A DNA stretch of 64,000 nucleotides from assembly GCA_024195265.1 (NCBI GenBank), contig JAJLRJ010000003.1, positions 31,815,143 to 31,879,142 on the forward strand, read 5' to 3'. The position numbers were made by a program, and so were the translations under genes. The notes below the pieces were generated by a model. It saw nothing but the letters and a program-made list of their open reading frames with translations, made no database searches and was not told the DNA's origin. The stretch is from Dendrophyllia cribrosa (taxonomy: Eukaryota; Cnidaria; Anthozoa; Scleractinia; Dendrophylliidae). This document shows, one piece after another, positions 43,089-55,283 of this stretch; position 1 is the first letter of the stretch; every line of letters begins with the position of its first letter.

Positions 43089-43250
43089 CGGTGTGCGGAA
43101 GGTCATAGGTTCGAATCCTGTGTGTATGTCGGGGACTCAGATCTGCTCTTTGTCCGACGCTCGTAACATGATGAACATTACATCTTTCTCATTTCTTTAC
43201 CGAGCTTAACATTTACCATCTTTATTTATTTATTAATATTTTTGTTATTT
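43053..43250 (+). mobile_element. tRNA-derived SINE at the end of the 99-bp array
   Basis: TCTCGTAGCTCACAGTGGTT (box A, with a 2-bp insertion), CATCCGACCGGTGTGCGGAA (anticodon arm) and GGTCATAGGTTCGAATCCTG (box B) form a full tRNA-like head. The body contains ATGATGAACATTACATCTTT, CTCATTTCTTTACC and an AT-rich TTTATTTATTTATTAA tail. The same family appears at 63634-64000. Confidence 0.78.
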
Positions 43251-43859
43251 CTAATTGGATCGTTTTTCTTAGTAGTAGATGGATTTCGGAGTCGCGATGA
43301 CCAGTGCCATTATCAAGTACTATGCAAATTTAACTTCGAAGTAGTCGTTTTGCATCGTATATGTATTATGACTTAAGTTTAAATAATCAAAATTAAGCTC
43401 TGAGTAATGTAATCCATATCAACCGAAGTCAATTTGAACATTCAGACACTTATTTGGGTCTTTATTACATGTGCTCTTCAGTTTGCACATAAAATTGTAA
43501 ATTTCCATCTTTCTGAAGAGCAAATGCCAACAAAGCCGATTGTCAAGATTGTTTGTAGGTTATGACACATTCTTTTTTTGCTGAGAACAAACAAATGAAC
43601 ACTACTTTACTGAGTGCAATATGCTGCGTTATCCAGTAAAAACATTATTCTTTAATTTATTCAACATAAAGTATTTTGGCAAAGCATCCCCATCCGAACC
43701 GGTGTATATAACGTCCGATGTGACATAATGTTGTAAAAATAGTCTTCTTTTTTCGGTCCATCTAAAAATACGACCTTTATGTTTGCAGCGAGCAGAGCGT
43801 TCATGTTTTACAATAAACATTCAGTTTTATGTCAACTTCCCTTTTCTTTTTTAGCAAGT

Positions 43860-44240
43860 AAGTAAGTAAGTTAGCTTTCTTTCAGTAATTAGTAAGCTGA
43901 AAGCCGCCTTTTATACTTTGGATAGCCTAACAGTCGGAAATCGGGTTACTTAACGTTTGTTCCCTTAAAACGTATATTCTAACCTGAGGAAGTGATGAAC
44001 TTCTTGACCACGAGTACTGCTGATGATTATAACGATGATGTTATTAATACAATGTAATCCGTGTATGAAAATATCGGTGAACTTCCAGTTTCAATAAGAA
44101 TATTATCTGAATTATGTTATCCACATCCACCGAAGTTACAGTTCAACATCCGCGCAACCCTACGCGGGAATTTAGTACGTGTAATCTTTAGTTTGCACAT
44201 CAGATTGTATGGTTGTCATCTTTCTAAAACGAATGTAAAT
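43860..44240. repeat. dispersed segmental repeat, copy 2
   Basis: Matches 24600-25060 (TTCAGTAATT.GTAAGC, GAGGAAGTGATGAACTTCTT, CCCTACGCGGGAATTTAG). A partial third copy around 43440-43580 shares CTTCAGTTTGCACAT, ATCTTTCT and TGTCAAGA motifs. Confidence 0.6.
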
Positions 44241-44369
44241 TAAAGGCTGCAAAAATGACAAAATTGTCAAGACTGTCAGGGCGTTACGACACATTCCATT
44301 AGCGTCAAACGTAACCAACGTCTAGTAAATATTGTACGTTAAGCCCTTACATGGTTGTATTCGAAGCAT

Positions 44370-44625
44370 GCATGAAAATTTTGTTTCATCAACCGAGTTG
44401 CTAATGTAAATTGGCCACCGTAAAGCTGACGTTTCGATCGTTAATAAAGGGATTTGTTTCTAAAGAAAAAACTGTGATGCTGCGTTGATGGGGGAGTGAA
44501 ACATTAAAATTTCGTTTAATCAACTGAGTAGATAAGGTAAATTGGCCACTGCAGAGAAATTCAAAAGCTGCCGTTTCGAGCTAGCCCTTCGTTAGGCGGC
44601 CCGCGGGGCGATTACCGTTACATGT
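44370..44625 (-). mobile_element. two tandem Penelope-like 3' terminal repeats (relic)
   Basis: On the minus strand CTAACGAAGGGCTAGCTCGA, AACGGCAGCTTTTGAATTTC and GGCCAATTTACCTTATCTAC, then a second partial unit with ATCGAAACGTCAGCTTTACG and GGCCAATTTACATTAG. Each resembles the 34592-34700 segment. Hammerhead-like boxes are degenerate in both. Confidence 0.65.
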
Positions 44626-47600
44626 TGCCTGATTTTGACAATTAGAGCATTCTCTTTAAAGAGGACAATGATGGTTGGAATCAGTATTAGTGCAATACGG
44701 TATTTCAATTCGGAATTAACCTAAAATTCACTTTCTTTTGCTCTTTTGTGACGGAATGGTCAACGGAAAGTGTTACAGTGCACACTTACCTGGCATGTGG
44801 GACGACAACATTGTCTCTAAAAAGGAAAGACAGAAGTGCCAGAAATGATTTTTATATAGCTTGGTGGTGAGAAGTTCCGCTCCAAGTTTGCAAGTTAATA
44901 ATAAAGACATTTAGCGCGACGTTTTTCGTTTTTACGGCTGACGTAAAAGCGCGGTTTGATGCAGTTTGGCGTTTGCCGTCCGAGGTATGACCTTTCTTGT
45001 ACTTTTATTGGCCGCCATATTGAATTACAAACATGACCAGTGGTTTTAATCAAACGACAACAAAAAGCTCTACATTTTCTAAAGGCTAAAAAGTCTTCAG
45101 GCAAGTCACTTACGCGAAAACCTACCTCTCCACGATGAAAACGCGCGTTTAGAACGACAGACGTGACTACAGGGCCTGATAACGTGTCCACGAGCTCTGG
45201 GCGTCCGCTGTTCGCGTTTACGGAAAACACGAACGGCAGAAAGTACCACATGATCACGATTTTCCCGTCACTTTTCGAGGGGGGCACTGGGGCCTATAAG
45301 CAACCGGCAGAGCAACCGGAAAACCTTTCAAAATTTCCGTGAAAACCGAAAAACCGCAATAAAAATCGATCAAAACCGAAAAACCGCCGAACATGATGAT
45401 CAAAATAGCAAATTCACAAACCTTAAACCCATGACCCTTGATACCAAAGCGAAATATAACTACAGTCGAACCTGTACATAACGGCCCTCGCACTCTGTAA
45501 GCGATTTCTATAAGCTCATCTTTCTTCTTTCATTTTAAAGCTATTGCGATAGACAACTTCTATTGCTTTTTGTAGACCACTTTCACCGGCAACGTCACTT
45601 GGATGGTGCATCACGTGAACTTTCACGGGTTGATCGAGGTTAAATATATAAAAGGTCTGGAAACTGGGAAGCGGAAAGCGAATGTTTTAAACGGCGTTTT
45701 GCTGTATTGACAACTCCAGTTTTATACCCAAGCACAGGGACGGCTGAGCCTCTAGATTTCAAGCCTCCACACCGCCCCCACACTGGTAACTGTTATCTTA
45801 GTTAATCCTCTATAGTAAGTTGTTTTATATATAATCTCTAACGAGTTTATATGAAGCTTATGCACAAATTTGTACGTGTTCACCGTTTGTCGTAGAACTG
45901 CGACACCTTGAATATTAAAAATAAACTCCGTTTAGAGATTCAGGAGGAAAAATAATAACTGTTACAATGACATGTCCATGATTCCGAGCTCGATTTAGTG
46001 ATAAGTGATTAGCGCCACGTATGGCAACTCGTAACAGCGTCCCTTAAAACTGTTAGAGAACAGATCGACGTGAAAGGTGTATTGCTGTAATCTTGACCTA
46101 ACAAATAATCTCGTTTTGTAATTTACATAAAATAATGTTAAATTAAATAGCGTCTCTTTTTGCGCACGGCGGATGTGGCGAGTTTGCCATCAATGACATC
46201 GCTGAATAATATAGATCTAGCGAAATTCATTTTAGCTAAGCTTTACTTATTGTGCATTTTTGACTGAAAGATACCGTCTGTTTGTTGAGAGATTGTTGAA
46301 GAGCTCTTAAAGAAATTAAAAACAAGAAACTGGACAGAAATAAAACACGTGAAATAATTACAATAATTAGCATTCGCTCGCTCGTAAACACGTCTCTATT
46401 GACAGTGCGTTTCAAGGCATTCATTTTCACGAACGTCTGATAATCGCAAAAGACAACATCGTATTCCTTTACATGTACACAGGTCTGTATGCCGTATTTT
46501 GACAGCAATGAGGTTTTGTAAGTGACTAAAATTAACGTTGCGTACAAATTTATGGCGGTAAAATCGCTGTGGCTGTGTGTGTGATTATTTTCTGGCGTTC
46601 TCATTGATTATATTCGAAAATTACAGAGCATTCGTCCTGTTCAGTCGTAATTTAAACAAGATTCATTCCAACAATATATAAAACTTTAAAAACTTACCAG
46701 GATAATGTTAGCCTCTCCGTTTTAGATCATTGTTATAGTCGGTTATGCTGGTAAGTGGTATAAATGTCGGAGTCTCTTACTTTGCAAAGTACATTTTCTT
46801 TCACTACGATAATTTCAGTGTGGAGTTCACTTTTCGTTTCAAATCGCTAAATCCTCCTCACACGCTAAAAGACTCAACAATCTTTTGGTTAAAATCAAAG
46901 CAGATTTTCTCTAGAACGTTGTAGTCTCCTTGCTTGCCAACAGTATCGATATAATATGAGTACATTTTCATTCAATAACTATCGCCAAGCGATCACATCA
47001 GTGACGTCACATGGTTATTATTATTGTTATGGAGATTACATTATATAGTTTTCTTTTGATGTTAAAACAGCTAGGCCTCCAACTGGGCTGTGTTAGAAAG
47101 CAAGCTTTCTTTGGAAATATCTAAGACTTGCTTTAGCCATTTTTGGAAACAAAACTAGTAACAAAAGTCCATTTTAAAAGAAGTAAAGATGAACCAGAGC
47201 GAGAAAAGAATTAACTATATAAACCGAAAATGCACCGGGAGGCTTGTTCTAAGCGGCGTCCAACGTCTTCTTGTTATTAAAGAAAGCGAAATATATGCTT
47301 TGTCTCGTAATTAACAAAGGTAATGCTGGAGAGCAAGACAGTCGCTCAGTTTTATTAGGTGGACACTCCGCAGAATTCCTTTGGGCTCGTCGCGCAATCT
47401 TACGTCCGAGTGCGTGACGATTCCAATAAACGCTTGCATAGAAGCTAACAGGGAAAAATGGAAAGCGTCCAATCATGTTATTGCAGACAAAAAAAAATTA
47501 AAAGAGAAGCGATTTAATTTTTTTTACAAAAGAAAAGCAAGAGGAGGAGCATATTCTCTCAAGTTTTTAAATGCATCCATAACTAAGATCGAGAAACAAA

Positions 47601-48074
47601 CACTGAAACTGAAACTAAATAAGTTGACAGACCAGGCAAAACAAGTCAAATCGCCAAAGTTTCGTTTACTTATTCTTCAGTGTAAATCACTTCATATGCG
47701 GAAATTCCTTTGAACATTCAAACAATGCGGCAACATTATCTTAGCGGAGGCACAACTGACAGGAAGGATTTGATAGCGTGCACAGGGATAGTTTATGCAG
47801 GCACATCCTCCGGGTATATGACATACCTTCACACATTGTAGTGCGAGTCTGAAAAGCAATTCCATACTAACTTCTAGTTGCTGCTCGCGATCGGTTGGAT
47901 GCTCAGACTCGACTCGAACATGTCAAATCTGGTGTAAGGCAAGGGTGTATAAAGTAACTTCAAGAAATAATAGATCATGAATCAACCATCACTGATGTGT
48001 ACAACAATCTTTAGTACGACATACAAAATGATGACTTTGGAAGACCTTCATTGGAACCACGGAAAATCCACGGT

Positions 48075-48350
48075 TGAACATTTTTCTTCAACGGTTCAAC
48101 ATTATTTTTTTTGATCGACAAATGTTGCGACTGCTGATCAATAAACTGTTCAACAGTGTATCATGCCATGTTGAATGATTGTTGACCGCAGTTGAACGAA
48201 AGTAGAGACAGGCTCTATTCCTTTTAACAAGTCGCAACTTCTTTAACGACGAGAGTAAATGCAGTAAAATGTTGAATGTGTTTTCCACTCACACAAGAAG
48301 TTGCAACATCGTTCAACATTTGACGGTTGAGCAACAATTGTTGAACGAAT
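48075..48350. repeat. TTGAAC/GTTCAAC motif cluster
   Basis: Short motifs GTTGAAC, GTTCAAC and TTCAACAT/ATGTTGAA appear about a dozen times in both orientations within 275 bp, e.g. CGGTTCAACATT and ATCGTTCAACATTTGACGGT. No coding frame. Confidence 0.5.
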
Positions 48351-48920
48351 CGTGTCAGTTAATCGCTTAATTGTTATAACGCAAACCAATTCAAAGAGCA
48401 TTATTATTGAGAAGACAAGCGAATATTACAAAAAGGTATGTTCACTTTTCATAATGTGGTCAAGTACATTTTTTAAAAAATACCGTTGGCCTCTAATACG
48501 TTAATCTACAATCATCAGCGTTTCGAACACAGCAATTCGTTTTAGCCCTAAGGGTTTTTAATGGATTACTAATCGTAACAACGTAGCAACGTAGCAACCG
48601 ATCGCGAAGACAATAAAATTTTCAATTGAAATTCAGTACATAAGCTATCGGAAGTCTAAAACACGCAAAGTGTATAATCGAAAAGTTTATTGTTTTACCT
48701 TTTGTTGGAATAACCCGTTGGTCTTCGGTTGGTAAGTTGCTAGGAATTCAGTCATTAATTCGAAAGTCGTGAGTTCATCATGGATCACAACTCCTGGGAT
48801 AGGCCTCACTTGACTATTACTCACTTTGAAAACTATTAAGCAGAGCGTTTTATAAGTTGAATTGCTCTTTGTTGTGTTTCGTTTTTCGTAAATTAAATTT
48901 CAAGAGAATTCGTCTAAATG

Positions 48921-49094
48921 GAGCGTTTTCACATGACGTCACGGCGGCCATGTTGGTGTCCCAAAACAATAAAACGGCGGCCATATTGGTATCCCAAGCT
49001 AATCCTGTGGGGATTGAACTCTTTTCTAATGCAAACACTTTGTTTTGTTCAAATAAATTAGCATAGCTGCAGACCACGTCAGTGAAAACACTCT
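48921..49094. repeat. MITE with CGGCGGCCAT motifs
   Basis: Ends GAGCGTTTTCACATGACGTC and GACCACGTCAGTGAAAACAC. CGGCGGCCATGTTGGTGTCC and CGGCGGCCATATTGGTATCC are an internal direct duplication. The 61582-61737 element has the same GGCGGCCATGTTGG core. Confidence 0.65.
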
Positions 49095-50301
49095 ATTAGT
49101 TTAAGAGAAAGCGCTCACTGCACGGTTGGAGGCGAAGCTGTTATTAAAGTAACAATAGACTCTATTAATAGAAACTGATCATCAATCGTATAAACCTCAA
49201 GCATTTGTTCCAACTGTTTAGCATTTGTATGCATTATGCTAATAGACACGCCATTAACACCATAAATGCACCATTTATACTGTAGCTCTCAGTCAAGTCA
49301 GTTATTTCTTCCATACCCAACAGGGTCCGGTTGGCCTGATGCTAATATTAGAAAATGATTTTAACCTCTGATGAATGAGGGACAATTCATTTACAGATAA
49401 TTCCGGGACAAGTTAGACAATGGCCGTTTTTTGTTTTATTGCATTGATGTGTTGTATTCAGCGTGGTTTACGGATGGGCGAGTCTTTTCATTGTGCTGAC
49501 ATCAATTCTTTATGATAATTGTTTCTTTCAAGAGGCAAGATAAGTAGATATTTATAGTAGAAGGAAATATGGGAGATGAATAATGTTCATCAAGTGCCTT
49601 CGCTTGGGGTGAGATTGTTTGTCACAATTTTTTTTCTTACCGGTGTTGATTTTGGCAGTTCATATGAATTGCAGCCATCGTTTTTAACAGTTATCTTTGC
49701 TCTTAAAGTCAAACACATCATCCTCGAAGAAACACGCAGCTTTAGGTTCAGTCCAGCTTATTGGCGACAACATTTTACGTGGTAAGTCCTTTGTGAGTTT
49801 TATTTTTGTAAAAGTTTCTTAAGTTTGCTAAACTAACCGCAAAGAAGTGAAATAAGTTATTAGGGGTTTTAACGGATAAATTTATTATAAAGTTATTTTA
49901 TGCATATTTTATTTGTTTGGGAATTTTTATTGTGTATATGCCGATACTAGTTAAGGGCTGACTTCTAAAGCCGTTGAGATTGGCAGAAAATGCTTTGCGC
50001 TACATAATAACAATGCAACTGAATGTGATTGTGGGCCGATTTTTAAAAGAATATTGACATGGTTACAGTGGCTGTGTTTACACTGTAAAGTTCAAGCGTG
50101 GCACGCTTTTGAAATAGTCGAAATAAACAATCCTTAGAGTAGAATCGTGATTAGTCTTTGTATATCCCAAACTACAGCAAAGTTATACATTTGAACGTAT
50201 CTTTTATGTAGGTTTTAACTTTCTCTACTTCAATCAGTGGCTTTTAGTGCTCTACTTTTATTACACGGGGAAAGTTTTGCCTTTTCACACAACTATTATT
50301 T

Positions 50302-50404
50302 AACAATTAGATTATGAGTTCGAGATTTCTATCGCATGATAGTTGATGAGAGCGAAGCCCGAATCAACTATGACGCGATAGAAATCAAGAGCGAATAATC
50401 TAAT
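50302..50404. repeat. MITE family D, copy 2
   Basis: AACAATTAGATTATGAGTTC to AAGAGCGAATAATCTAAT; nearly identical to 21764-21870 in the same orientation. Confidence 0.85.
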
Positions 50405-52457
50405 ATCTACTAGACGTTCAAAACTTAATAACAAATACTCCTAACAGACACTTCAATTCGAAAACGCGAAGAAGCGGCCGCCATTAGGCTACTTCACTAC
50501 TCAATTTTAGTCTACAACAGAATAAATGGTGAGTAGCGTAGCCAATAAGAGAACAGCATTCGTGAAAGAACGCTGGCAGATTTATACCAAAAGCTGATTG
50601 TTTCACTCGGACACGATCAATTTTAATTGATTCTCCGTTTTTTCCTGGCTGGTTTTTCTCTCCTCATCGTAGGCAACTTACGAGACCTGAGCCTCAACAT
50701 TGAGAAATAAAGCTGTATTGTTGATGCTTTTTTTATCTGTGGAGTTCTACACAACTGTCTAAACGCAAAGTTTAAAATCGCGACTGAAACAAGCTTTTAA
50801 ATAAAATCACGATTTAACAAACAATTCGACATTCGACAGTGTGATAACACAGAAATAACGAAAATATTTTAGAATGTCTTCGAATGCAACGTAGAGACCA
50901 TCAAAGGAGCAGCCATTTTATAGTTTCATACATATCACGTTTCTAAAAATCATCATGTTTGGCTTTCTGCTTCAGCTGCTTGTTTCGTGTGACATGTGCG
51001 AGACATTTTAACGCTTTCAACAAAAGCGTAATACAGACGTTGTATTTCTATTCATTGTTTTGATGAAATATTCAAGTGCTAACTTGTATGTATCACGCCG
51101 TGACCCTCAAGTTAGTCTTATTTATAATAAAATCGTTTAAGGCAACTGTTATTTTTATTTCCATTGCTTAATTTTGTTAAATGTTGTTAATGTTAGGCTC
51201 AGTGTCACATGGTAGTTTTTTTCGTGATCATTATGGCACAGGGAATGACAGTAAGTTATGCTCGATCACGCCATATGAATAAATTTTAATAAACGATTCT
51301 TTCAAATTCCACTGAAAAACCAAGAAATTACAGATTCTAGTCACTAAAAGGCGTGAAATGGAATAAATTCGCTTAAATACCTGTCAGAAATCGAGTTTGA
51401 GTAATACTGATGAAACGCCTGTGATCTTCTAAACCAGAAACGGCACACAACCTCCATTTTACATATTACATGATATTAGTCCCGAGTGATGAGGTCATGA
51501 TTTCAGTATGAAAATAGCAACTACTGACTACAAGGGAAAGCAAAGTCCTACGTACACATCACATGACAAAATTGTCTCTAATCCAGAGAGTTTACAACAA
51601 CGACAAAAAGAAATAGTTATTCAAAATTTATATCAGCAAAAAACATTACCAATAACTGTGAATTGATCAGGGTCGTTAATTTAAAATCCACCTTCCGAAT
51701 GATAACGCAGAATGATACTGCAATTTCCTGTCCACCCTCTCTCAATAAAATCAATGTTTAAGTGTCTATACATAGAATTGTTATGGTTTTCGCCCAATCC
51801 ATTGCATGACTGAACTTGATCGTCTCTGCTGGGAGTCACTCCTTACACACTGGTCATACCGGCTTTTGTATTTGGTTTGATTTTTTTTTCAGGTTAAACA
51901 ACTTAAATTATGGTCCATTAGCTCAGATCATGTAATAAACCAAAGAATTCGGAATCTTCAGTATCAATTTAGAAGCAACCTCGTTAGTCTGGTCTTATTG
52001 CAGACAATTATTAGTAGAATATTTGATACGCGATTGGAGTGACTAGAGTGCGAAAGTCAAAACTGATTTATTCCAAAAAGTATGAAAGTTTACTGAAAGA
52101 ACATGCAATATTAAAGAAAACAAAAATAGTTAGACTAAAGCATTGTCAGATTAAATGAGCAGATTATAGCGTCCTTACGTTGGGCTGCACAATGAATACA
52201 TGTGAATAAACAAGTGATTTAGACTATTTTAAACGCGAGTTTGTCGGGGTTTCTAGAGAGTACAGGCTGCGTTTGGACTTATTGGGTACCCTGTGTACAT
52301 AAAACTGATTTACTTTGTATACTTTTTACCATTCAAACTTCTTCATTTATGCCACAACTCGCGGTTTCATTTGATTTGATTTCTTGTCTATCTACTTCTA
52401 CTTTTTTATAATGAATTACAATAACAATCATTCACTCATTTACCACTGATTTCACTG

Positions 52458-52665
52458 TTACGCGACCCTTCGAATCAAAACTACTTTGAGCAATTTCAAT
52501 TTACTCTGCCGTCAATCATACCTAGTAGGAGGAGTTTGTATACTCCTGCGTGATCACCAGCCTGCAATGGCGTCCGAAGAAACGAACTTTTTCCCATATA
52601 AGGTATGATTGACGGCAGGGTAAATCGAACTGCTCAAAGTAGTTTTGATTCGAAGGGTCGCGTAA
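52458..52665. repeat. palindromic MITE upstream of the GPCR
   Basis: GTTACGCGACCCTTCGAATC, AAAACTACTTTGAGCA and CTGCCGTCAATCATACCT pair with AGGTATGATTGACGGCAG, TGCTCAAAGTAGTTTT and GATTCGAAGGGTCGCGTAAC. The upstream in-frame ATG at 52605 lies in this element, so it was not used as the GPCR start. Confidence 0.85.
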
Positions 52666-52778
52666 CACTGAAAGAAATGGTAACCCACAATAAACACTTT
52701 TTATTGCAGATCTTGAAGTTGGTAGTATATTATACAAGTGGAAATCAATTTATTGATTTTGGCATCTTTGGAATCAAG

Positions 52779-53816
52779 ATGAATAACATGACAAACACAT
52801 CCATCCTCTTAAACTGCGCAGCCTGCCTCAATACTCCAAAGTTAGACATAGATTCATCAATTGACTGGACTTTAAGTCAAGCCACAGTTGTAACCTTGAC
52901 TTTTATCAACAGTGTGTGTTCCGTTTTTGGAGTGCTTGGAAACGGTCTCGTTTTGCTTGTAATCACAAGCAACCACATTTTTCGATCCGTCTCAGATTTC
53001 CTCATTTTTAGCCTTTCTCTGGCTGATTTAATAGTAGCAGCCATTTATGTCCCTCTTTACATCAGCGGCATAGTTTGTTATCAGGGGCTTAAAGAAAATA
53101 CTATTTTCAACACTGTTAAGAGCTTTGTTGGTCATTTAGCCTTGTTAGCCTCCATTGCTAGCATAGTGGGTATCACGATAGACAGACTTGCGGCCATTCG
53201 TTGGCCTTTGCGTTACCACAAGCTGCTGACAAAGAAATTTGCTTTCACGTTTATATTTATTGCCTGGTTGATATCTGTGGTTATGGCTACATCTTATGCA
53301 TTTTTCGAACCTAACCATATTTTCTTGTCATGTTACTGTATGACTTTGCTTTTGGCAACCATTTTAATGTATTCGTACATTTTCAAGATTGCGCATGATC
53401 AACGCAAAAGAATAATCTCCATGAGATATCGAGACGACGAAAATACTCAACAGCAACCTAGCGATACCCGAGTGCAAAGGAAATATGGCAAGACGTTAAA
53501 GGAAAGAAAAGCTGCAAAAACATTTGCAATTGTCATCGGCGTATTTGTGATTGCATGGATTCCTCTATTAGTTTATACAATGACTGTTTCGATTTCTAAG
53601 ACATGGTTCTATGAAGGATTTCTGTGGGCAGAATGCTTTTCTCTGTGGAACTCATTCATAAATCCCTACATCTATTTTGCTAGGAGCAGACAATATAGAA
53701 CGATGGCCCTTAAAATGCTTGGACTTAGACAATGGTTTCGAACACGTCGAATTGCCGCTGAAACATCAAGAGCAATGACCGTTTTAAGACAGACCGGCTC
53801 CAATACCTGTAGTTAA
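52779..53816 (+). CDS. class A (rhodopsin-like) GPCR, intronless
   Basis: 345 codons in one exon with seven hydrophobic segments. Motifs: GNGLVLLV in TM1 (N55), SLADLIVA in TM2 (D83), IDRL at 134-137 (DRY variant), W163 in TM4, IAWIPLLVY in TM6 (W260, P262), NPYIY at 295-299 in TM7, then a short basic tail. Two N-glycosylation sequons occur in the N terminus (NMT, NTS). The Cys usually 25 residues before Arg136 is Asn111, and extracellular loop 2 is very short, as in melanocortin/cannabinoid/S1P-type receptors. The TM7 opsin Lys is absent. Ligand unknown. The start at 52779 was chosen because upstream codons lie in a MITE and a TTTTTATTGCAG acceptor-like site ends at 52709. Confidence 0.93.
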   Translation: MNNMTNTSILLNCAACLNTPKLDIDSSIDWTLSQATVVTLTFINSVCSVFGVLGNGLVLLVITSNHIFRSVSDFLIFSLSLADLIVAAIYVPLYISGIVCYQGLKENTIFNTVKSFVGHLALLASIASIVGITIDRLAAIRWPLRYHKLLTKKFAFTFIFIAWLISVVMATSYAFFEPNHIFLSCYCMTLLLATILMYSYIFKIAHDQRKRIISMRYRDDENTQQQPSDTRVQRKYGKTLKERKAAKTFAIVIGVFVIAWIPLLVYTMTVSISKTWFYEGFLWAECFSLWNSFINPYIYFARSRQYRTMALKMLGLRQWFRTRRIAAETSRAMTVLRQTGSNTCS

Positions 53817-54112
53817 GAATTAAAGTTGTGTACATGACTCTGATGCAAAAACACAAGAAGGATTACACACAAATCCGAACGTTAATGTGATCCAGAGCCA
53901 CAGGCGGTGATATAGATTATCTCTAACTTTTAGATTCTACAAGTCCCTCGAGAGTTTGCAGCGAGTTAACCTAACGCAGTATTATATGTGACAATACAAA
54001 GTCTGCTTTTCATGCAACAAGCGCAAATGTGGTCAAATTATCGTCAGCTGATTTTTCGCAAGGTGGTCTTGTTACTGAAGCGACAACGTTTTCTAAAGAG
54101 TGCATGTGATGC

Positions 54113-54118
54113 AATAAA
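54113..54118 (+). terminator. candidate polyadenylation signal of the GPCR
   Basis: AATAAA about 300 bp downstream of the GPCR stop codon, before the minisatellite begins. Position is suitable but use is not shown. Confidence 0.45.
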
Positions 54119-54427
54119 CTTCCGTACAGATGTAACACTTGTCCTTATCTTTCTTTCACTGAGCTAGGATATCATAGCAAGAAATCAAAGGCTCCTTTGA
54201 GCCAACTCGTGAATACGAAACGTTTGAACCATCCCCTCTCCTAGGCGTTTTGCTCCTACCACTCCTCCCTCCCTCAAGAAATCAAAGGCTCCTATGAGCC
54301 AACTTGTGAATACGAAACGTTTGAACCCTCCCTCTCCTAGGCGTTTTGCTCCAACCACTCCTCACCCCCCCCCCCCCCCCCCCCCCCCCCTCCCTCAAGA
54401 AATCAAAGACTCCTATAAGCCAACTTG

Positions 54428-54428
<1 letters not shown>

Positions 54429-54459
<31 letters not shown>

Positions 54460-55283
54460 CTTTATTTAAACACGGTAAAAATTCGTCAGCTAAAAATCAT
54501 TATAATACTAACACAAAGCAATAAACTAATATTAAAAAATATCTATATATGAAGAATTTAATAAATAATAAAAAGCTGCTTTCCACGAATGCCGTGCCTT
54601 ATAGTTCCTCTTTGAGAAGTCGTTTAAATTGCCCAAGGGACTCAGCTTTCCTTACATTATGAGAAAGGCTGTTCCAGAGCATGGCGCCACTATAACTGAA
54701 ACTATTTTTATAATAGTTTGTGCGCGGCAATGGAACATTAAGTTTATCCTCAGAGTCCCTTAGGTTGTAACTAATTTCTCGCTTCTCAAATTTAGAACTT
54801 AGATAGTTTGGAGCCAACCCGTGTAGAGACCTATAAACCATCGTAGCTCTTTGAATTTGTTGCTGGCAAGCAAGATTTTTCCATCCTAGGAGTTCTAATA
54901 GATTACCAGCATCTACGTCATAGTCTGAATAGGTCAAAACACGGGCTGCTCTGTTTTGTAGCTTTTGTAGTTTATTCTGCAGAGTTATCCCACAGTTTCC
55001 CCAAACAATGTTGCAGTAGTCGAAGTGTGGCTGTATCAATGCTTGATAAATTAAGTATAAGGTCGCTTGAGGAACGAGGTGCCTAATTCGTTTCATGGCC
55101 CCAATACCAGAAGCGACTTTCTTTGTGACTTTCTCGATGTGGTCACTCCAGCCAAGTTTGTCATCAATGGTCACCCCAAGTGATTTTGTGGTAGTGACCC
55201 GGTTAACTTGAAGATCTTTAATTGCAAGTGCTGGGGAATCCGTGAGAGTACTTAGCCTCTGTCTAGATCCGATAAGCATAAGC
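54429..55283 (-). mobile_element. 5'-truncated CR1/L2-type LINE
   Basis: 855-bp insertion into the minisatellite, flanked by ACTTGT (54423-54428 and 55284-55289). The 3' end on the minus strand is TTTAAATAAAGATT followed by (ATCT)n, a microsatellite tail usual for CR1/L2/Rex-type elements. The frame runs intact to its stop, so the insertion is fairly recent. Confidence 0.85.
54599..55283 (-). CDS. reverse transcriptase C-terminal fragment (LINE ORF2)
   Basis: 228 codons, uninterrupted to the stop, covering the part after the catalytic YADD motif: KSLGVTIDDKLGWSDHIEKV, LYLIYQALIQPHFDYCNIVW, LQKLQNRAARVLTYSDYD, YRSLHGLAPNYLSSKF and YSGAMLWNSLSHNVRKAESL. These are hallmark segments of non-LTR (CR1/L2/Rex1 group) reverse transcriptases. 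The catalytic domain and endonuclease are missing through 5' truncation, so it is non-functional. The frame continues upstream only into minisatellite. Confidence 0.9.

Larger units (their letters stand above)
43251..52457. other. long region with little recognisable content
   Basis: No gene is supported. It holds duplicated blocks at 43860-44240 and 46220-46530, a Penelope 3' relic at 44370-44625, a TTGAAC-rich stretch at about 48075-48350, and MITEs at 48921 and 50302. Bases 45300-46200, 46540-48070, 49100-50300 and 50410-52457 show nothing recognisable. Confidence 0.55.

Noticed and set aside
43053..43125. True tRNA gene at the end of the array
   Set aside because: Box A has a 2-bp insertion, no matching acceptor stem was found, and the sequence continues as a SINE.
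44895..45287. 130-codon minus-strand ORF with a hydrophobic start (IVIMWYFLPFVFSVNA)
   Set aside because: No recognisable domain, no clear splice context, and the flanks look repeat-like; kept only as a remote possibility.
47381..47713. 110-codon Lys-rich plus-strand ORF
   Set aside because: Composition follows local A-rich DNA and no family or splice signal is recognised.
52605..52778. 58-codon N-terminal extension of the GPCR
   Set aside because: The first codons lie in the arm of a palindromic MITE; an acceptor-like site and a glycosylated start at 52779 fit better.
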